From NCBI RefSeq assembly GCF_002258215.1, contig NZ_NEFY01000002.1:310001-374000 (forward strand): DNA of 64,000 nt, in the 5' to 3' direction. The position numbers and the translations under genes were made by a program. This document shows positions 20,122-28,323 of this stretch, piece by piece. The DNA comes from Marinobacter vinifirmus. GTDB lineage: Bacteria; Pseudomonadota; Gammaproteobacteria; Pseudomonadales; Oleiphilaceae. Position 1 is the first letter of the stretch; the number at the start of each line of letters is the position of its first letter. The notes beneath the pieces were generated by a model, which searched no databases, had not been told where the DNA came from, and saw only the letters and a list, made by a program, of their open reading frames with translations.

Positions 20122-21273
20122 ATGGACATGCTTGGCGGATTGACAGCTTCTGAATTTCTGCGGGATTACTGGCAGAAAAAGCCCCTGGTGATCCGTCAGG
20201 CATTTCCCGGTTTCCAGTGCCCGGTCAGCCCGGACGAACTGGCCGGCCTGGCTTGTGAAGAAGCGGTGGAATCCCGCATCGTCATCGAGAACGATGCCGG
20301 CAAACCCTGGCAACTGCACAACGGCCCGTTCAACCCGGATCGCTTCAGCGACCTGCCGGAACAGGACTGGACCCTGCTGGTTCAGGGCTTGGACCACTGG
20401 GTACCGGAAATTGCCGACCTGCTCGACAACTTCCGTTTCGTCCCCAACTGGCGCCTGGATGACATCATGGCCAGCTATGCCCCGAAAGGTGGCAGCGTTG
20501 GCCCTCACTACGACATGTACGACGTCTTCCTGCTGCAGGCCCAGGGCCATCGCCGTTGGACCTTTGGCGGCCACTGCGACCATGCATCGCCACGGGTGGA
20601 AGGCACGCCCCTGCGCATTCTGAGCAGCTGGGATGGCGAAGAAACCGTCACACTGGCACCGGGCGATATGTTGTACCTGCCCCCGGGTATCGGCCACCAC
20701 GGTGTGGCGGAAGACGACTGCATCACCCTGTCTGTCGGCTTTCGTGCGCCCACCATCGACGACATCCTGACCAGCTTTACCGATTTCCTGAGCCAGAAAG
20801 AAAAGGCCGCCGAACACCTGGACGACCCGGACCTGCAGGTTCAGGACAACCCGGGCACCATCGGTGCGGAGGTTATCGACCGGCTGGATACGGTAATCCG
20901 CGAACAGCTGGGCGACCGCCGCAACCTGGCCCTGTGGTTCGGCCAGTTCACCACCGCTCCCAAGAGCATGGACATCGTGGTGCCGGCAGAGGAGCCCGCT
21001 GAAGCAGAAGACCTGGCGGAAGCCATCCGCGCCGGCGAGCAGCTGCGCTGGAACGAAGGCTCCCGCTTTGCCTACCATGAACTGGCCGGTGAAACCGCCC
21101 TGTTTGTGGATGGTGAGCAATACCTGCTGAAAGGCGATGCCCAGCTACTGGCACCCGTGCTGTGTGCCGGAGCCCGCATAGATATGTCGGCCCTGGCCGA
21201 ATTTGCCGGTGACGAGGCCCTGCTGGGCCTGCTGACCAACCTGTATAACCAGGGTTCATTGTACTTCGAGTAA
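20122..21273 (+). CDS. roxA: Ribosomal protein uL16 arginine 3-hydroxylase (cupin/JmjC oxygenase)
   Basis: A 383-residue Fe(II)- and 2-oxoglutarate-dependent oxygenase of the YcfD/RoxA family, which hydroxylates an arginine of ribosomal protein uL16. The metal ligands fit His129 and Asp131 in GPHYDMYDVF and His192 in GIGHHGVAED. Other marks are LRDYWQKKPLVIRQAF near the N-terminus and RFVPNWRLDDIMASYA. The C-terminal third is the winged-helix-like dimerisation region. The gene lies between purB and a GNAT gene, each within 15 bases, suggesting one transcript. Confidence 0.93.
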   Translation: MDMLGGLTASEFLRDYWQKKPLVIRQAFPGFQCPVSPDELAGLACEEAVESRIVIENDAGKPWQLHNGPFNPDRFSDLPEQDWTLLVQGLDHWVPEIADLLDNFRFVPNWRLDDIMASYAPKGGSVGPHYDMYDVFLLQAQGHRRWTFGGHCDHASPRVEGTPLRILSSWDGEETVTLAPGDMLYLPPGIGHHGVAEDDCITLSVGFRAPTIDDILTSFTDFLSQKEKAAEHLDDPDLQVQDNPGTIGAEVIDRLDTVIREQLGDRRNLALWFGQFTTAPKSMDIVVPAEEPAEAEDLAEAIRAGEQLRWNEGSRFAYHELAGETALFVDGEQYLLKGDAQLLAPVLCAGARIDMSALAEFAGDEALLGLLTNLYNQGSLYFE

Positions 21274-21276
21274 GCC

Positions 21277-22242
21277 ATGACTCCGAGATTTCGCAAATAC
21301 AGCTGGCAACTGGCCCCTGCCTCCATCCGCGACATCCGCCAGCGGGTGTTTATCGATGAGCAGAAGGTGCCGCCGGAGCTTGAGTGGGACGACACTGACG
21401 AGATTGCCGATCATTACCTGGCAGTCGATCAGGCCAATACCCCCATGGCCACGGCCCGGCTGTTTTCCACCATGGAAGAAACCGGTTTTATCGGGCGAAT
21501 GGCCGTGCTTCCGGAATACCGTGGCCAAGGTGTGGGCGAGGCGCTGCTGCGGCACCTGATTGCGGAATCTGCCGGGCGCTTCCAGGAACTTCGGCTATCA
21601 GCCCAGAACCACGCCACCGGCTTCTACGGGCGCTTCGGCTTCCATATTTGCTCCGAGCCCTACGATGACGCCGGCATCCCCCACCTGGATATGCGTTGCC
21701 TTGCGCCCTCGCTGGCCCACCAGGCACTCGCTGACCGCACCCAACCGCTGATTCTCGGGGCCGACACCGAGAGCTGGCTGTTCCACGACGAAGCCACCAT
21801 GCTCGGCCTGATGGATTCGCTGGTGGGCCAGGCCGGCCAGCGCCTGTGGCTGTATGACAACCTGCTGGACCACGACCTGTATGACCGTTACCGGCTGCGG
21901 GAACTGATTTCTGCGGTAGCCCGCCGACACCGCCTGAGCGAAGTCCGCCTGCTGATCCACGACGACAAACCCCTGGTGAAACGCCGGCACCAGCTGGTTG
22001 AGCTGATGCGTCGCCTGAGCAGCCGCATGGAGCTAAGGCTGGTAAACGCCGACTACCCGATGGAAGACCAGCCGTTCATGCTGGTTGACCGTGAAGGGGT
22101 TCTTTACCGCCACCACTTCAACAAACCCGACGGCTTTGCAGGCTTCGCCGCATCAGGCCGGGTAAAGCTGATGGAAGAATCCTTCCAGCGCATGTGGGAC
22201 GCCGCCCGTCCCTCCATGGAACTGCGGGAACTACCGCTCTGA
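21277..22242 (+). CDS. GNAT-family N-acetyltransferase with an extra C-terminal domain
   Basis: A 321-residue protein. The first 150 residues are a GNAT acetyltransferase: VFIDEQKVPPELEWDD resembles the ElaA type, and GRMAVLPEYRGQGVGEALLR is the acetyl-CoA-binding motif A. Residues from about 155 to 321 form a second domain with no acetyltransferase motifs; its LRLVNADYPMEDQPFMLVDR pattern recalls a degenerate phospholipase D-like fold, but I would not assert that. The substrate is unknown. It follows roxA by three bases. The 3' end overlaps the convergent LysR gene by 12 bases. Confidence 0.85.
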   Translation: MTPRFRKYSWQLAPASIRDIRQRVFIDEQKVPPELEWDDTDEIADHYLAVDQANTPMATARLFSTMEETGFIGRMAVLPEYRGQGVGEALLRHLIAESAGRFQELRLSAQNHATGFYGRFGFHICSEPYDDAGIPHLDMRCLAPSLAHQALADRTQPLILGADTESWLFHDEATMLGLMDSLVGQAGQRLWLYDNLLDHDLYDRYRLRELISAVARRHRLSEVRLLIHDDKPLVKRRHQLVELMRRLSSRMELRLVNADYPMEDQPFMLVDREGVLYRHHFNKPDGFAGFAASGRVKLMEESFQRMWDAARPSMELRELPL

Positions 22243-23241
22243 GTGTTGCCCGTAGATTGCCTGGGGCGATTCGAAACGGGCACCGAACGGCGCAAATTCC
22301 TCATCCACCTCCTCGGCCACTTCAATGATCAGCCGGCGCAACCACTGATGGTCACTGTTGTGCTGCAGCAAGGGACTCCAGGCCATTTTCAGTTCGAACG
22401 GCGGGATTTCGAACGGCGGCACCTTCACCACCAGGTTCGGATTATCTTTCTGCAGCCAGGCCGCCCGTGACGGCAGCGTTGCAATCAGGTCGTGCTGCTC
22501 GGCCAGCAACATGGCCACCTGGTAATGGCGGGTAAACACGGAAATCTGGCGTTTACGCCCCATCCGCCCCAGAGCTTCGTCTACCCACCCCAAACGCTGG
22601 ACATCTTTCGGGTTTACCCCGACACCCACACCAAAACCGGTTTTGCTGACCCAGATATGGCTGGCTTCCAGGTAGGTGTCCAGGGTGAACGGCTGCCTGA
22701 GGATCGGATTGTGGGAATTCATCAGGCAGGCAAAGTATTCGGTCCAGAGGGTTTTCTGGTGAAACGACTGGGGAATCTTGTCGAAGCGGTTGATGGCCAT
22801 GTCGAGCCGGCCCTGCTCCACGTCCAGGAAGCTGACATCACTGGGGGTCAGGACATCCAGGGTCACATGGGGCGCTTCCTGGCGAATCCGCCGCAATACC
22901 CTCGGCATCAGGCAGGATTCGGCGTAGTCACTGGCCATGATCCGGAACACCCGCTGGCTGTCGTGGGCCGCAAACGGCGTCTTTTCCTGCACCGCCTGTT
23001 CGATGTTCGACAAGATCCCCCGCACCAGGGGCTGCAGCTCCCGGGCCCGTTCAGTCGCGGTCATGCCTTCGCTGGTACGAACCAGCAAGGGATCGCCGAA
23101 CAAGTCCCGCAAGCGGCGCAGGCCGTTACTCATGGCCGGCTGGGTAATGCCCAGATGGTTGGCGGCCTTGGTTACATTGCGCTCCCGCAGCAACACATCC
23201 AGGTATACGAGCAGGTTGAGGTCTACGCGGGAAATATCCAT
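22231..23241 (-). CDS. LysR-family transcriptional regulator
   Basis: A 336-residue LysR-type regulator. The winged helix-turn-helix covers residues 5-65 (NVTKAANHLGITQPAMSNGL is the DNA-reading part), followed by the two-lobed effector domain. I chose the ATG at 23241 because GGAG stands six bases upstream; the longer forms at 23274 and 23253 lack a site. It diverges from the hybrid kinase gene, and overlapping palindromes at 23306-23330 probably include its operator. The effector and targets are unknown; no linked metabolic operon points to one. Confidence 0.9.
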   Translation of the reverse strand: MDISRVDLNLLVYLDVLLRERNVTKAANHLGITQPAMSNGLRRLRDLFGDPLLVRTSEGMTATERARELQPLVRGILSNIEQAVQEKTPFAAHDSQRVFRIMASDYAESCLMPRVLRRIRQEAPHVTLDVLTPSDVSFLDVEQGRLDMAINRFDKIPQSFHQKTLWTEYFACLMNSHNPILRQPFTLDTYLEASHIWVSKTGFGVGVGVNPKDVQRLGWVDEALGRMGRKRQISVFTRHYQVAMLLAEQHDLIATLPSRAAWLQKDNPNLVVKVPPFEIPPFELKMAWSPLLQHNSDHQWLRRLIIEVAEEVDEEFAPFGARFESPQAIYGQHSER

Positions 23242-23305
23242 GGGCAACTCCATCAGGGGTTCTCGGCCCGACAACCGGCCGACTATTCACCGCTTCAATA
23301 TACAG

Positions 23306-23330
23306 GAATCACATGATTCATTAAATGAAT
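23306..23330. promoter_or_regulatory. Overlapping palindromes, probable LysR operator
   Basis: Two perfect inverted repeats overlap: GAATCA-ca-TGATTC at 23306-23319 and ATTCATT-a-AATGAAT at 23316-23330. The second contains the T-N11-A pattern typical of LysR-type boxes. The site lies about 65-75 bases before the LysR start and about 95 before the kinase start, a usual position for autoregulation. Confidence 0.6.
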
Positions 23331-23425
23331 GGCCAATGCGGTTACGCAGGTTAACGGACTGACCCGGAGAATTCTGCTACGCTCTGGCGCAAAACACCGC
23401 GCTTATCCAGGGATCCACCACCACC

Positions 23426-25417
23426 GTGTTCAAAAGTTTCAGGCAACGGCTCTCCTACCGCCTTACCCGGGACACCGTTCTGGTTGCCATGGCCGTAGGC
23501 CTGGTGCTGAACCTGATCCAGATTACCCTGGATTATTTTGACGCCCGCGATTCCATGGAGCGGGAAGTCCAAGCCCTGATTGAAACCAGCCACAGCCCCG
23601 CGTCCCAGATTGCCTACAACATAGACATGCGGCTGGCCGATGAACTCCTCGACGGCCTGCTGCAGCACCCGGCCGCCATCGATGCCCGGCTGATCGATAA
23701 CGAAGGCCAGACCATGTCGGCCTCCAGCGAAAGCAGCCCGGAATCCCGCTACCGCTGGGCCAGCGACCTGTTGTTCGGCGCAGACCGGGTGTTCCGGGAA
23801 AACCTTCGGGTACCCCAGCTGGCAGACCTGCCCCTGGGCCAGCTGGTGGTGACCATCGATACCTACCACTACGGCATACGGTTCCTTGAGCGTGCCACCT
23901 ACACCCTGGTTATCGGGCTACTGAAAAGCCTGGCGTTATCCGGGGTGTTGCTGGCCATTTTCTACTTTGTGCTCACCCGCCCCATGCTCAACGTAATCAA
24001 CGCCCTGAGCCAGGTAAACGCCAGCTCCCCGGAAAAAGTTCGCCTGCCGGTTCCGGAAAACCACCGGGAAGACGAGATCGGCACCATGGTGGGCATTATC
24101 AATGAACACCTGGAAAACATGGACAACAGCGTTTCGCAACTGCGAACGGCTGAAGCTACCATGAAGAACTATTCCAGCCAGCTGGAACAGGAAGTTGCGG
24201 ACCGGACCCGGGAAATTTCCGAGAAAAACGACGCCCTTCAGCGGGGTAACCGGGCCCTGGTCAAGGCGAAGGAAGATGCGGTACGGCGTGCCCGCACCAG
24301 GGCCGACTTTCTGGCCAGCATGAGCCATGAAATCCGCACCCCCCTGAACGGCGTGCTTGGGATGCTGGGGCTGGCGCTGGAAAGTGAAAAAGACCAGGGC
24401 CAGCGCAATCGCCTGGAAATTGCCCTGAATGCCGGGGAAAACCTGCTTGGTTTGCTCAACGACATCCTGGACATTTCCAAGGTAGAGGCCGGAAAGCTAA
24501 GCCTGGAGACCATACCGTTCAGCATGCGCGAGCTGATCGACGAATGCACCACGCTGCATCGCCAACAGGCCGAAGGCAAACAGATCCAGCTGATCAGCGA
24601 AACCGATCCGGACTTACCCGCCTGCTTTCTGGGTGATCCCACCCGCACCCGGCAGATCATCAATAACCTGCTGGGCAACGCCATCAAATTCACCGACACC
24701 GGCAGTGTGAAAGTACGCACCAGCTGGACCGGTGGCAGCCTGCGTATCGAAGTGATAGACACCGGCATCGGCATGTCTGACGAAGGCCTTGACCGAATTT
24801 TCTCGCCATTTTCTCAGGCGGATACCGGCACAACCCGGCTCTATGGCGGAACCGGTCTGGGCCTGGCCCTGTGCAGGCAGCTCGTGGAACACATGAAGGG
24901 CCGGATCCTGGTCGATTCGCGCATAGACGCTGGCACCCATTTCACCGTCATCCTGCCCCTGGCAGTGGCGAAGACCGAACCCCGGATGCCAGCCTCCGAA
25001 CCAGCAGACGAATCTTCAAAGGTGTCACCCCTGAAGATTCTGCTGGTGGAAGATAACCGGGTAAACCAACTGGTTGCCAGCGGGCTGCTGAGAAAACTCG
25101 GGCACCGGGTTGACATGGCCGAGAACGGCGAGCGGGCGCTGGCTGCACTGCAGCGCCAGCAATATGACATCATCCTGATGGATTGCCAGATGCCCGTCAT
25201 GGACGGCTTCGAGGCAACCCGGACCATTCGCCAGAACCCCGAGTGGGCCGAACTTCCGGTTATTGCCGTTACCGCCAACGTGTTACAGGGCGACCGGGAA
25301 CATTGCCTGGCCTGCGGCATGAACGATTACATCACCAAACCCTATAAACGGGACGAGCTCAGGGCGGTTATTGAGCGCTGGGCTCCGCCTGCTCAAGAGC
25401 CGCCAGCAGCCCCCTGA
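23426..25417 (+). CDS. Hybrid sensor histidine kinase/response regulator, SagS-like
   Basis: A 663-residue membrane hybrid kinase. Order: helix at about 17-37, periplasmic sensor (38-155), helix at 157-182, HAMP (183-240), coiled linker, HisKA with His301 in SMSHEIRTPLNG, HATPase (about 400-515, with GIGMS and GGTGLGLAL), and a receiver domain (about 538-655) with phospho-acceptor Asp586 in ILMDCQMPVMDG. No HPt domain is fused, so a separate phosphotransfer protein is expected. Position upstream of ospR-gpx matches P. aeruginosa SagS (PA2824, from memory), which controls the switch to biofilm growth. The start is GTG. The 3' end overlaps the MarR gene by 50 bases. Confidence 0.9.
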   Translation: MFKSFRQRLSYRLTRDTVLVAMAVGLVLNLIQITLDYFDARDSMEREVQALIETSHSPASQIAYNIDMRLADELLDGLLQHPAAIDARLIDNEGQTMSASSESSPESRYRWASDLLFGADRVFRENLRVPQLADLPLGQLVVTIDTYHYGIRFLERATYTLVIGLLKSLALSGVLLAIFYFVLTRPMLNVINALSQVNASSPEKVRLPVPENHREDEIGTMVGIINEHLENMDNSVSQLRTAEATMKNYSSQLEQEVADRTREISEKNDALQRGNRALVKAKEDAVRRARTRADFLASMSHEIRTPLNGVLGMLGLALESEKDQGQRNRLEIALNAGENLLGLLNDILDISKVEAGKLSLETIPFSMRELIDECTTLHRQQAEGKQIQLISETDPDLPACFLGDPTRTRQIINNLLGNAIKFTDTGSVKVRTSWTGGSLRIEVIDTGIGMSDEGLDRIFSPFSQADTGTTRLYGGTGLGLALCRQLVEHMKGRILVDSRIDAGTHFTVILPLAVAKTEPRMPASEPADESSKVSPLKILLVEDNRVNQLVASGLLRKLGHRVDMAENGERALAALQRQQYDIILMDCQMPVMDGFEATRTIRQNPEWAELPVIAVTANVLQGDREHCLACGMNDYITKPYKRDELRAVIERWAPPAQEPPAAP

Positions 25418-25835
25418 GTTGCTGGCGCAGCGCCACCAACTGAGCGGGCTCCACGTCAAGCCCGCACAACAACTGTTCCGGTATGCCCGCGGCCCGGGCC
25501 TTCAGTTCGCGGCCAGCATCGGTCAGGGCTATGCGCACCACCCGCTCGTCATCCCCCCGGCGGGTACGCAACAGCAATTTGCGTTCTTCGAGCCGCTTGA
25601 GCAAGGGTGTCAGGGTTCCGGAATCCAGCCGCAACCGCTGCCCCAGGTCAGACACCCTTGGCCCGGCTCCACCGTCATCCAGCTCCCACAGCACCAGCAT
25701 CGCCAGGTACTGCGGATAGGTGAGCCCGAGCCCGGCCAATAAAGGACGGTACCGGGCCGTCACAGCCCGGTTGGCCGCATAGAGCGCAAAACAAATCTGG
25801 TTATCGAGTGCCAGCATCGGGCTCTGGTCCGTCAT
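25368..25835 (-). CDS. ospR: MarR-family peroxide-sensing regulator, OspR/OhrR type
   Basis: A 155-residue winged-helix repressor. The reactive cysteine is Cys15 in LDNQICFALYAANRA, the OhrR-type sensing motif, and a second, Cys124 (QLLCGLD), lies 109 residues later as in two-cysteine OspR/OhrR proteins, where a disulfide forms on oxidation and releases DNA. The DNA-binding part spans about 55-100 (LDSGTLTPLLKRLE). It follows gpx by four bases in one operon. P. aeruginosa ospR-gpx (PA2825-PA2826) has the same pairing as I recall. A plain OhrR is the alternative. The ATG at 25835 was chosen because the N-terminus then matches the family. Confidence 0.88.
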   Translation of the reverse strand: MTDQSPMLALDNQICFALYAANRAVTARYRPLLAGLGLTYPQYLAMLVLWELDDGGAGPRVSDLGQRLRLDSGTLTPLLKRLEERKLLLRTRRGDDERVVRIALTDAGRELKARAAGIPEQLLCGLDVEPAQLVALRQQLRGLLAALEQAEPSAQ

Positions 25836-25839
25836 GGAT

Positions 25840-26325
25840 TCAGAGCAGCTTCTCAATGTCAGCGCGGATATCCTCCGGCTTGGCGGTGGGTGCATAGCGC
25901 CGGACTACAGCACCATCACGGTTTACCAGAAACTTGGTAAAGTTCCATTTGACCTTCTCCGACCCCATCACACCCCGGGCTTCTTTTTTCAGGAACCGGA
26001 ACAGCGGATGGGTGCCCTCGCCGTTCACCTCAATCTTGGCAAACATCGGGAAGCTCACGCCGTAGTTTAGCGAGCAGAACTGGCTGATAGCGTTATCGTC
26101 ACCCGGGTCCTGGCTCAAAAACTGGTTGCAGGGAAATCCCAGCACCTCAAAGCCCTTTTCTCCCAGGTCCTTGTGCAAGGCTTGCAGCCCCTCGAACTGG
26201 GGCGTGAAGCCGCACTTGGATGCGGTATTCACGATCAGCAAAACTTTGCCCCGATAATCCGCCAGGGACGTTTCGTTGCCCTTGATGTCCGTGGCACTGA
26301 AATCGTAAACGGTTGCTTCCGACAT
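25840..26325 (-). CDS. gpx: Thiol/glutathione peroxidase
   Basis: A 161-residue peroxidase that reduces hydrogen and organic peroxides. The catalytic cysteine is Cys38 in NTASKCGFTPQ; the supporting Gln/Trp/Asn are in FPCNQF and KWNFTKFLV. Cys84 (ISQFCSLNYG) is placed as a resolving cysteine, so it probably runs on thioredoxin, which fits many bacterial enzymes of this family, rather than on glutathione. It is the first gene of a leftward operon with the OspR-like repressor, and AATTG-type palindromes lie in its promoter region. Confidence 0.94.
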   Translation of the reverse strand: MSEATVYDFSATDIKGNETSLADYRGKVLLIVNTASKCGFTPQFEGLQALHKDLGEKGFEVLGFPCNQFLSQDPGDDNAISQFCSLNYGVSFPMFAKIEVNGEGTHPLFRFLKKEARGVMGSEKVKWNFTKFLVNRDGAVVRRYAPTAKPEDIRADIEKLL

Positions 26326-26360
26326 AAATCACCTGTCCTGTTGTGAGCCGAATGAATATC

Positions 26361-26438
26361 AATTGTGCACAATTTAATTGCTTAAAACCAGAGCTGCTAT
26401 GTGATCAATCCGTAATTCGCCACAATTGGTCACAATTG
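26361..26438. promoter_or_regulatory. AATTG-type palindromes, probable OspR/OhrR operators
   Basis: A perfect 14-base palindrome AATTGTGCACAATT sits at 26361-26374, 36 bases upstream of gpx, and CAATT-t-AATTG overlaps its right side at 26370-26380. Two copies of CACAATTG follow ten bases apart at 26421-26438. Known OhrR-type sites are built on the same CAATT/AATTG half-sites, and the linked regulator is of that type. The second group lies nearer the divergent alaA gene. Confidence 0.65.
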
Positions 26439-26529
26439 CCCCTGTTACCCCGGTACATCCCTCCGCTAGAATAGTAAGCTTCCGTTATCCGGAAACTTTT
26501 CCCGTTTTTCGTTAAGGACGCATCACGCC

Positions 26530-27744
26530 ATGCAGAACTATTTCAAATCCGCCAAACTCGACAACGTATGTTATGAAATTCGTGGCGTGGTTCTGCGTGA
26601 GGCGCGTCGGCTCGAGGAAGAAGGCCACCGGGTACTCAAGCTCAATATCGGCAACCCGGCCGCCTTCGAACTGGATGTGCCCGAAGAGATCCAGCAGGAT
26701 GTGATCTACAACATGCACCAGGCCCAGGGCTATGTGGAGTCCAAGGGCCTGTTCTCTGCCCGCAAGGCGGTCATGCATTACAGCCAGCAGCGCGGCATTC
26801 CCCGGGTAGACATTGATGATATCTACCTGGGTAACGGCGTCAGTGAACTGATCGTGATGTCCATGCAGGCCATGCTCAATACCGGCGACGAAGTGCTGAT
26901 ACCAGCCCCGGATTACCCGCTGTGGACTGCAGCCGTCACCCTGTCCAGCGGCAAGCCGGTGCACTACCGTTGCGACGAGCAGCAGAACTGGTTCCCGGAT
27001 ATCGACGACATCAAGAAGAAGATCACCCGTCGCACCAAGGCCATTGTTCTGATCAACCCGAACAACCCCACAGGCGCGGTGTATTCGGATGAGCTGCTGC
27101 ACCAGGTGATCGAACTGGCCCGCAAGCACAACCTGATCATCCTGGCTGACGAAATCTACGACAAGATTCTGTACGACGGCACCGTGCACACGTCCATCGC
27201 CTCCCTGGCCGAAGACGTGCTGTTCTTTACCTACAACGGCCTGTCGAAAAACTACCGGGCTGCCGGCTACCGTTCCGGCTGGATGATCATCAGCGGCGCC
27301 AAGCACCGGGCACGGGACCTGATCGAAGGCATCGAGATGCTGTCGAACATGCGCCTGTGCGCCAACGTGCCGGCCCAGCTGGCCATCCAGACCGCCCTGG
27401 GCGGCTACCAGTCCATCAACGACCTGGTGGCACCCGGCGGCCGGCTCTATGAACAGCGCGAAACCACCTGGCGCATGCTCAACGACATTCCGGGCGTCAG
27501 CTGTGTGAAGCCTCAGGGCGCCCTGTACATGTTCCCGAAGCTGGACCCCAAGCACTTCCCCATCGCCAACGATGAAAAACTGGTGCTGGACTTGCTGCTG
27601 CAGGAAAAAATCTTGCTGGTACAGGGGTCCGCCTTCAACATCGACGACAAGCAACACCTCCGGGTGGTGTTCCTGCCCCGCCAGGACACCATGGCAGACG
27701 CCATGGGACGGCTGGCCAACTTCCTGGAACACTACCGCCAATAA
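26530..27744 (+). CDS. alaA: PLP-dependent alanine aminotransferase AlaA-type
   Basis: A 404-residue class I/II aminotransferase. N-terminal KLNIGNPAAFELDVPEEI, central IVLINPNNPTGAVY and FTYNGLSKNYRAAGYRSGWM with the PLP-binding lysine (SKN) match E. coli AlaA (YfbQ), which makes alanine from pyruvate and glutamate. AAGGA lies upstream of the ATG. P. aeruginosa PA2828 has the same place between gpx/msrB and htpX. It is followed 12 bases later by an unknown gene, probably co-transcribed. Confidence 0.92.
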   Translation: MQNYFKSAKLDNVCYEIRGVVLREARRLEEEGHRVLKLNIGNPAAFELDVPEEIQQDVIYNMHQAQGYVESKGLFSARKAVMHYSQQRGIPRVDIDDIYLGNGVSELIVMSMQAMLNTGDEVLIPAPDYPLWTAAVTLSSGKPVHYRCDEQQNWFPDIDDIKKKITRRTKAIVLINPNNPTGAVYSDELLHQVIELARKHNLIILADEIYDKILYDGTVHTSIASLAEDVLFFTYNGLSKNYRAAGYRSGWMIISGAKHRARDLIEGIEMLSNMRLCANVPAQLAIQTALGGYQSINDLVAPGGRLYEQRETTWRMLNDIPGVSCVKPQGALYMFPKLDPKHFPIANDEKLVLDLLLQEKILLVQGSAFNIDDKQHLRVVFLPRQDTMADAMGRLANFLEHYRQ

Positions 27745-27756
27745 TCGGGATCTATT

Positions 27757-28230
27757 ATGGCCGACATTCATGTCGAGGAATTTTACAAGGACGTAGCCAT
27801 CGCCCTGGCGCAGTTGTACGCGACCTTCCCCAGGCGCACCAACCTGTTTGTGGAAGACATTGCCGGCCCGGATGAGCCGGACGAATTCGGGCTGCACAGC
27901 AAACGCCACATGGCTTGCTTCGGCGCCCTGCTGTGGCTGCAGGAAGAAGGTTTGCTGCGATATGTCGACACCATCCGCCAGGAAGCCCTGGACCAGGCGG
28001 TGCTGACCCGGGAAGCCTTCGTTCGCCTCAGCGCACCGGCACCACAATCACTGGCCCGGAAGCTGAATGCCCTGCCCGAGGAAGCGAACCTTCCGGCCTC
28101 AGTCCAGCAGGACCTGTCTACCTATACCCACCTGCTTCGGGCCGCCCTGAAAAACGGCAGTTCCACCCGTATCAGCCTGGCCGTGCAGGCCGCTTTCTTT
28201 ACGGATTTCAGTGCCGAAGGGCTGCATTAA
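27757..28230 (+). CDS. Conserved hypothetical protein between alaA and htpX
   Basis: A 157-residue soluble protein without a signal peptide or membrane helix. I do not recognise its family. The N-terminal half has YATFPRRTNLFVEDIAGPD, then HMACFGALLWLQEEGLLRY, which reads like a small winged-helix or helical bundle; the C-terminal half is helical. Its place after alaA and before htpX matches the hypothetical gene PA2829 of P. aeruginosa as I recall, so it is probably a real conserved gene. The sequence gives no basis for a function. Confidence 0.75.
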   Translation: MADIHVEEFYKDVAIALAQLYATFPRRTNLFVEDIAGPDEPDEFGLHSKRHMACFGALLWLQEEGLLRYVDTIRQEALDQAVLTREAFVRLSAPAPQSLARKLNALPEEANLPASVQQDLSTYTHLLRAALKNGSSTRISLAVQAAFFTDFSAEGLH

Positions 28231-28323
28231 ATCGCGGTAAGGATCTTGAAGCAGTGAACCCGGGCCACATATAACGGTCAGACAGCCAACACGATTCAGC
28301 GTACGTCACTACAGGAAAACTCT

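Noticed and set aside
23336..23362. End of a small plus-strand frame near the kinase start, considered as a leader peptide
   Set aside because: It overlaps the LysR gene in antisense and no leader-type features are seen.
26512..28047. A 511-codon open frame antisense to alaA and the next gene
   Set aside because: It spans two real genes on the other strand and resembles no family.
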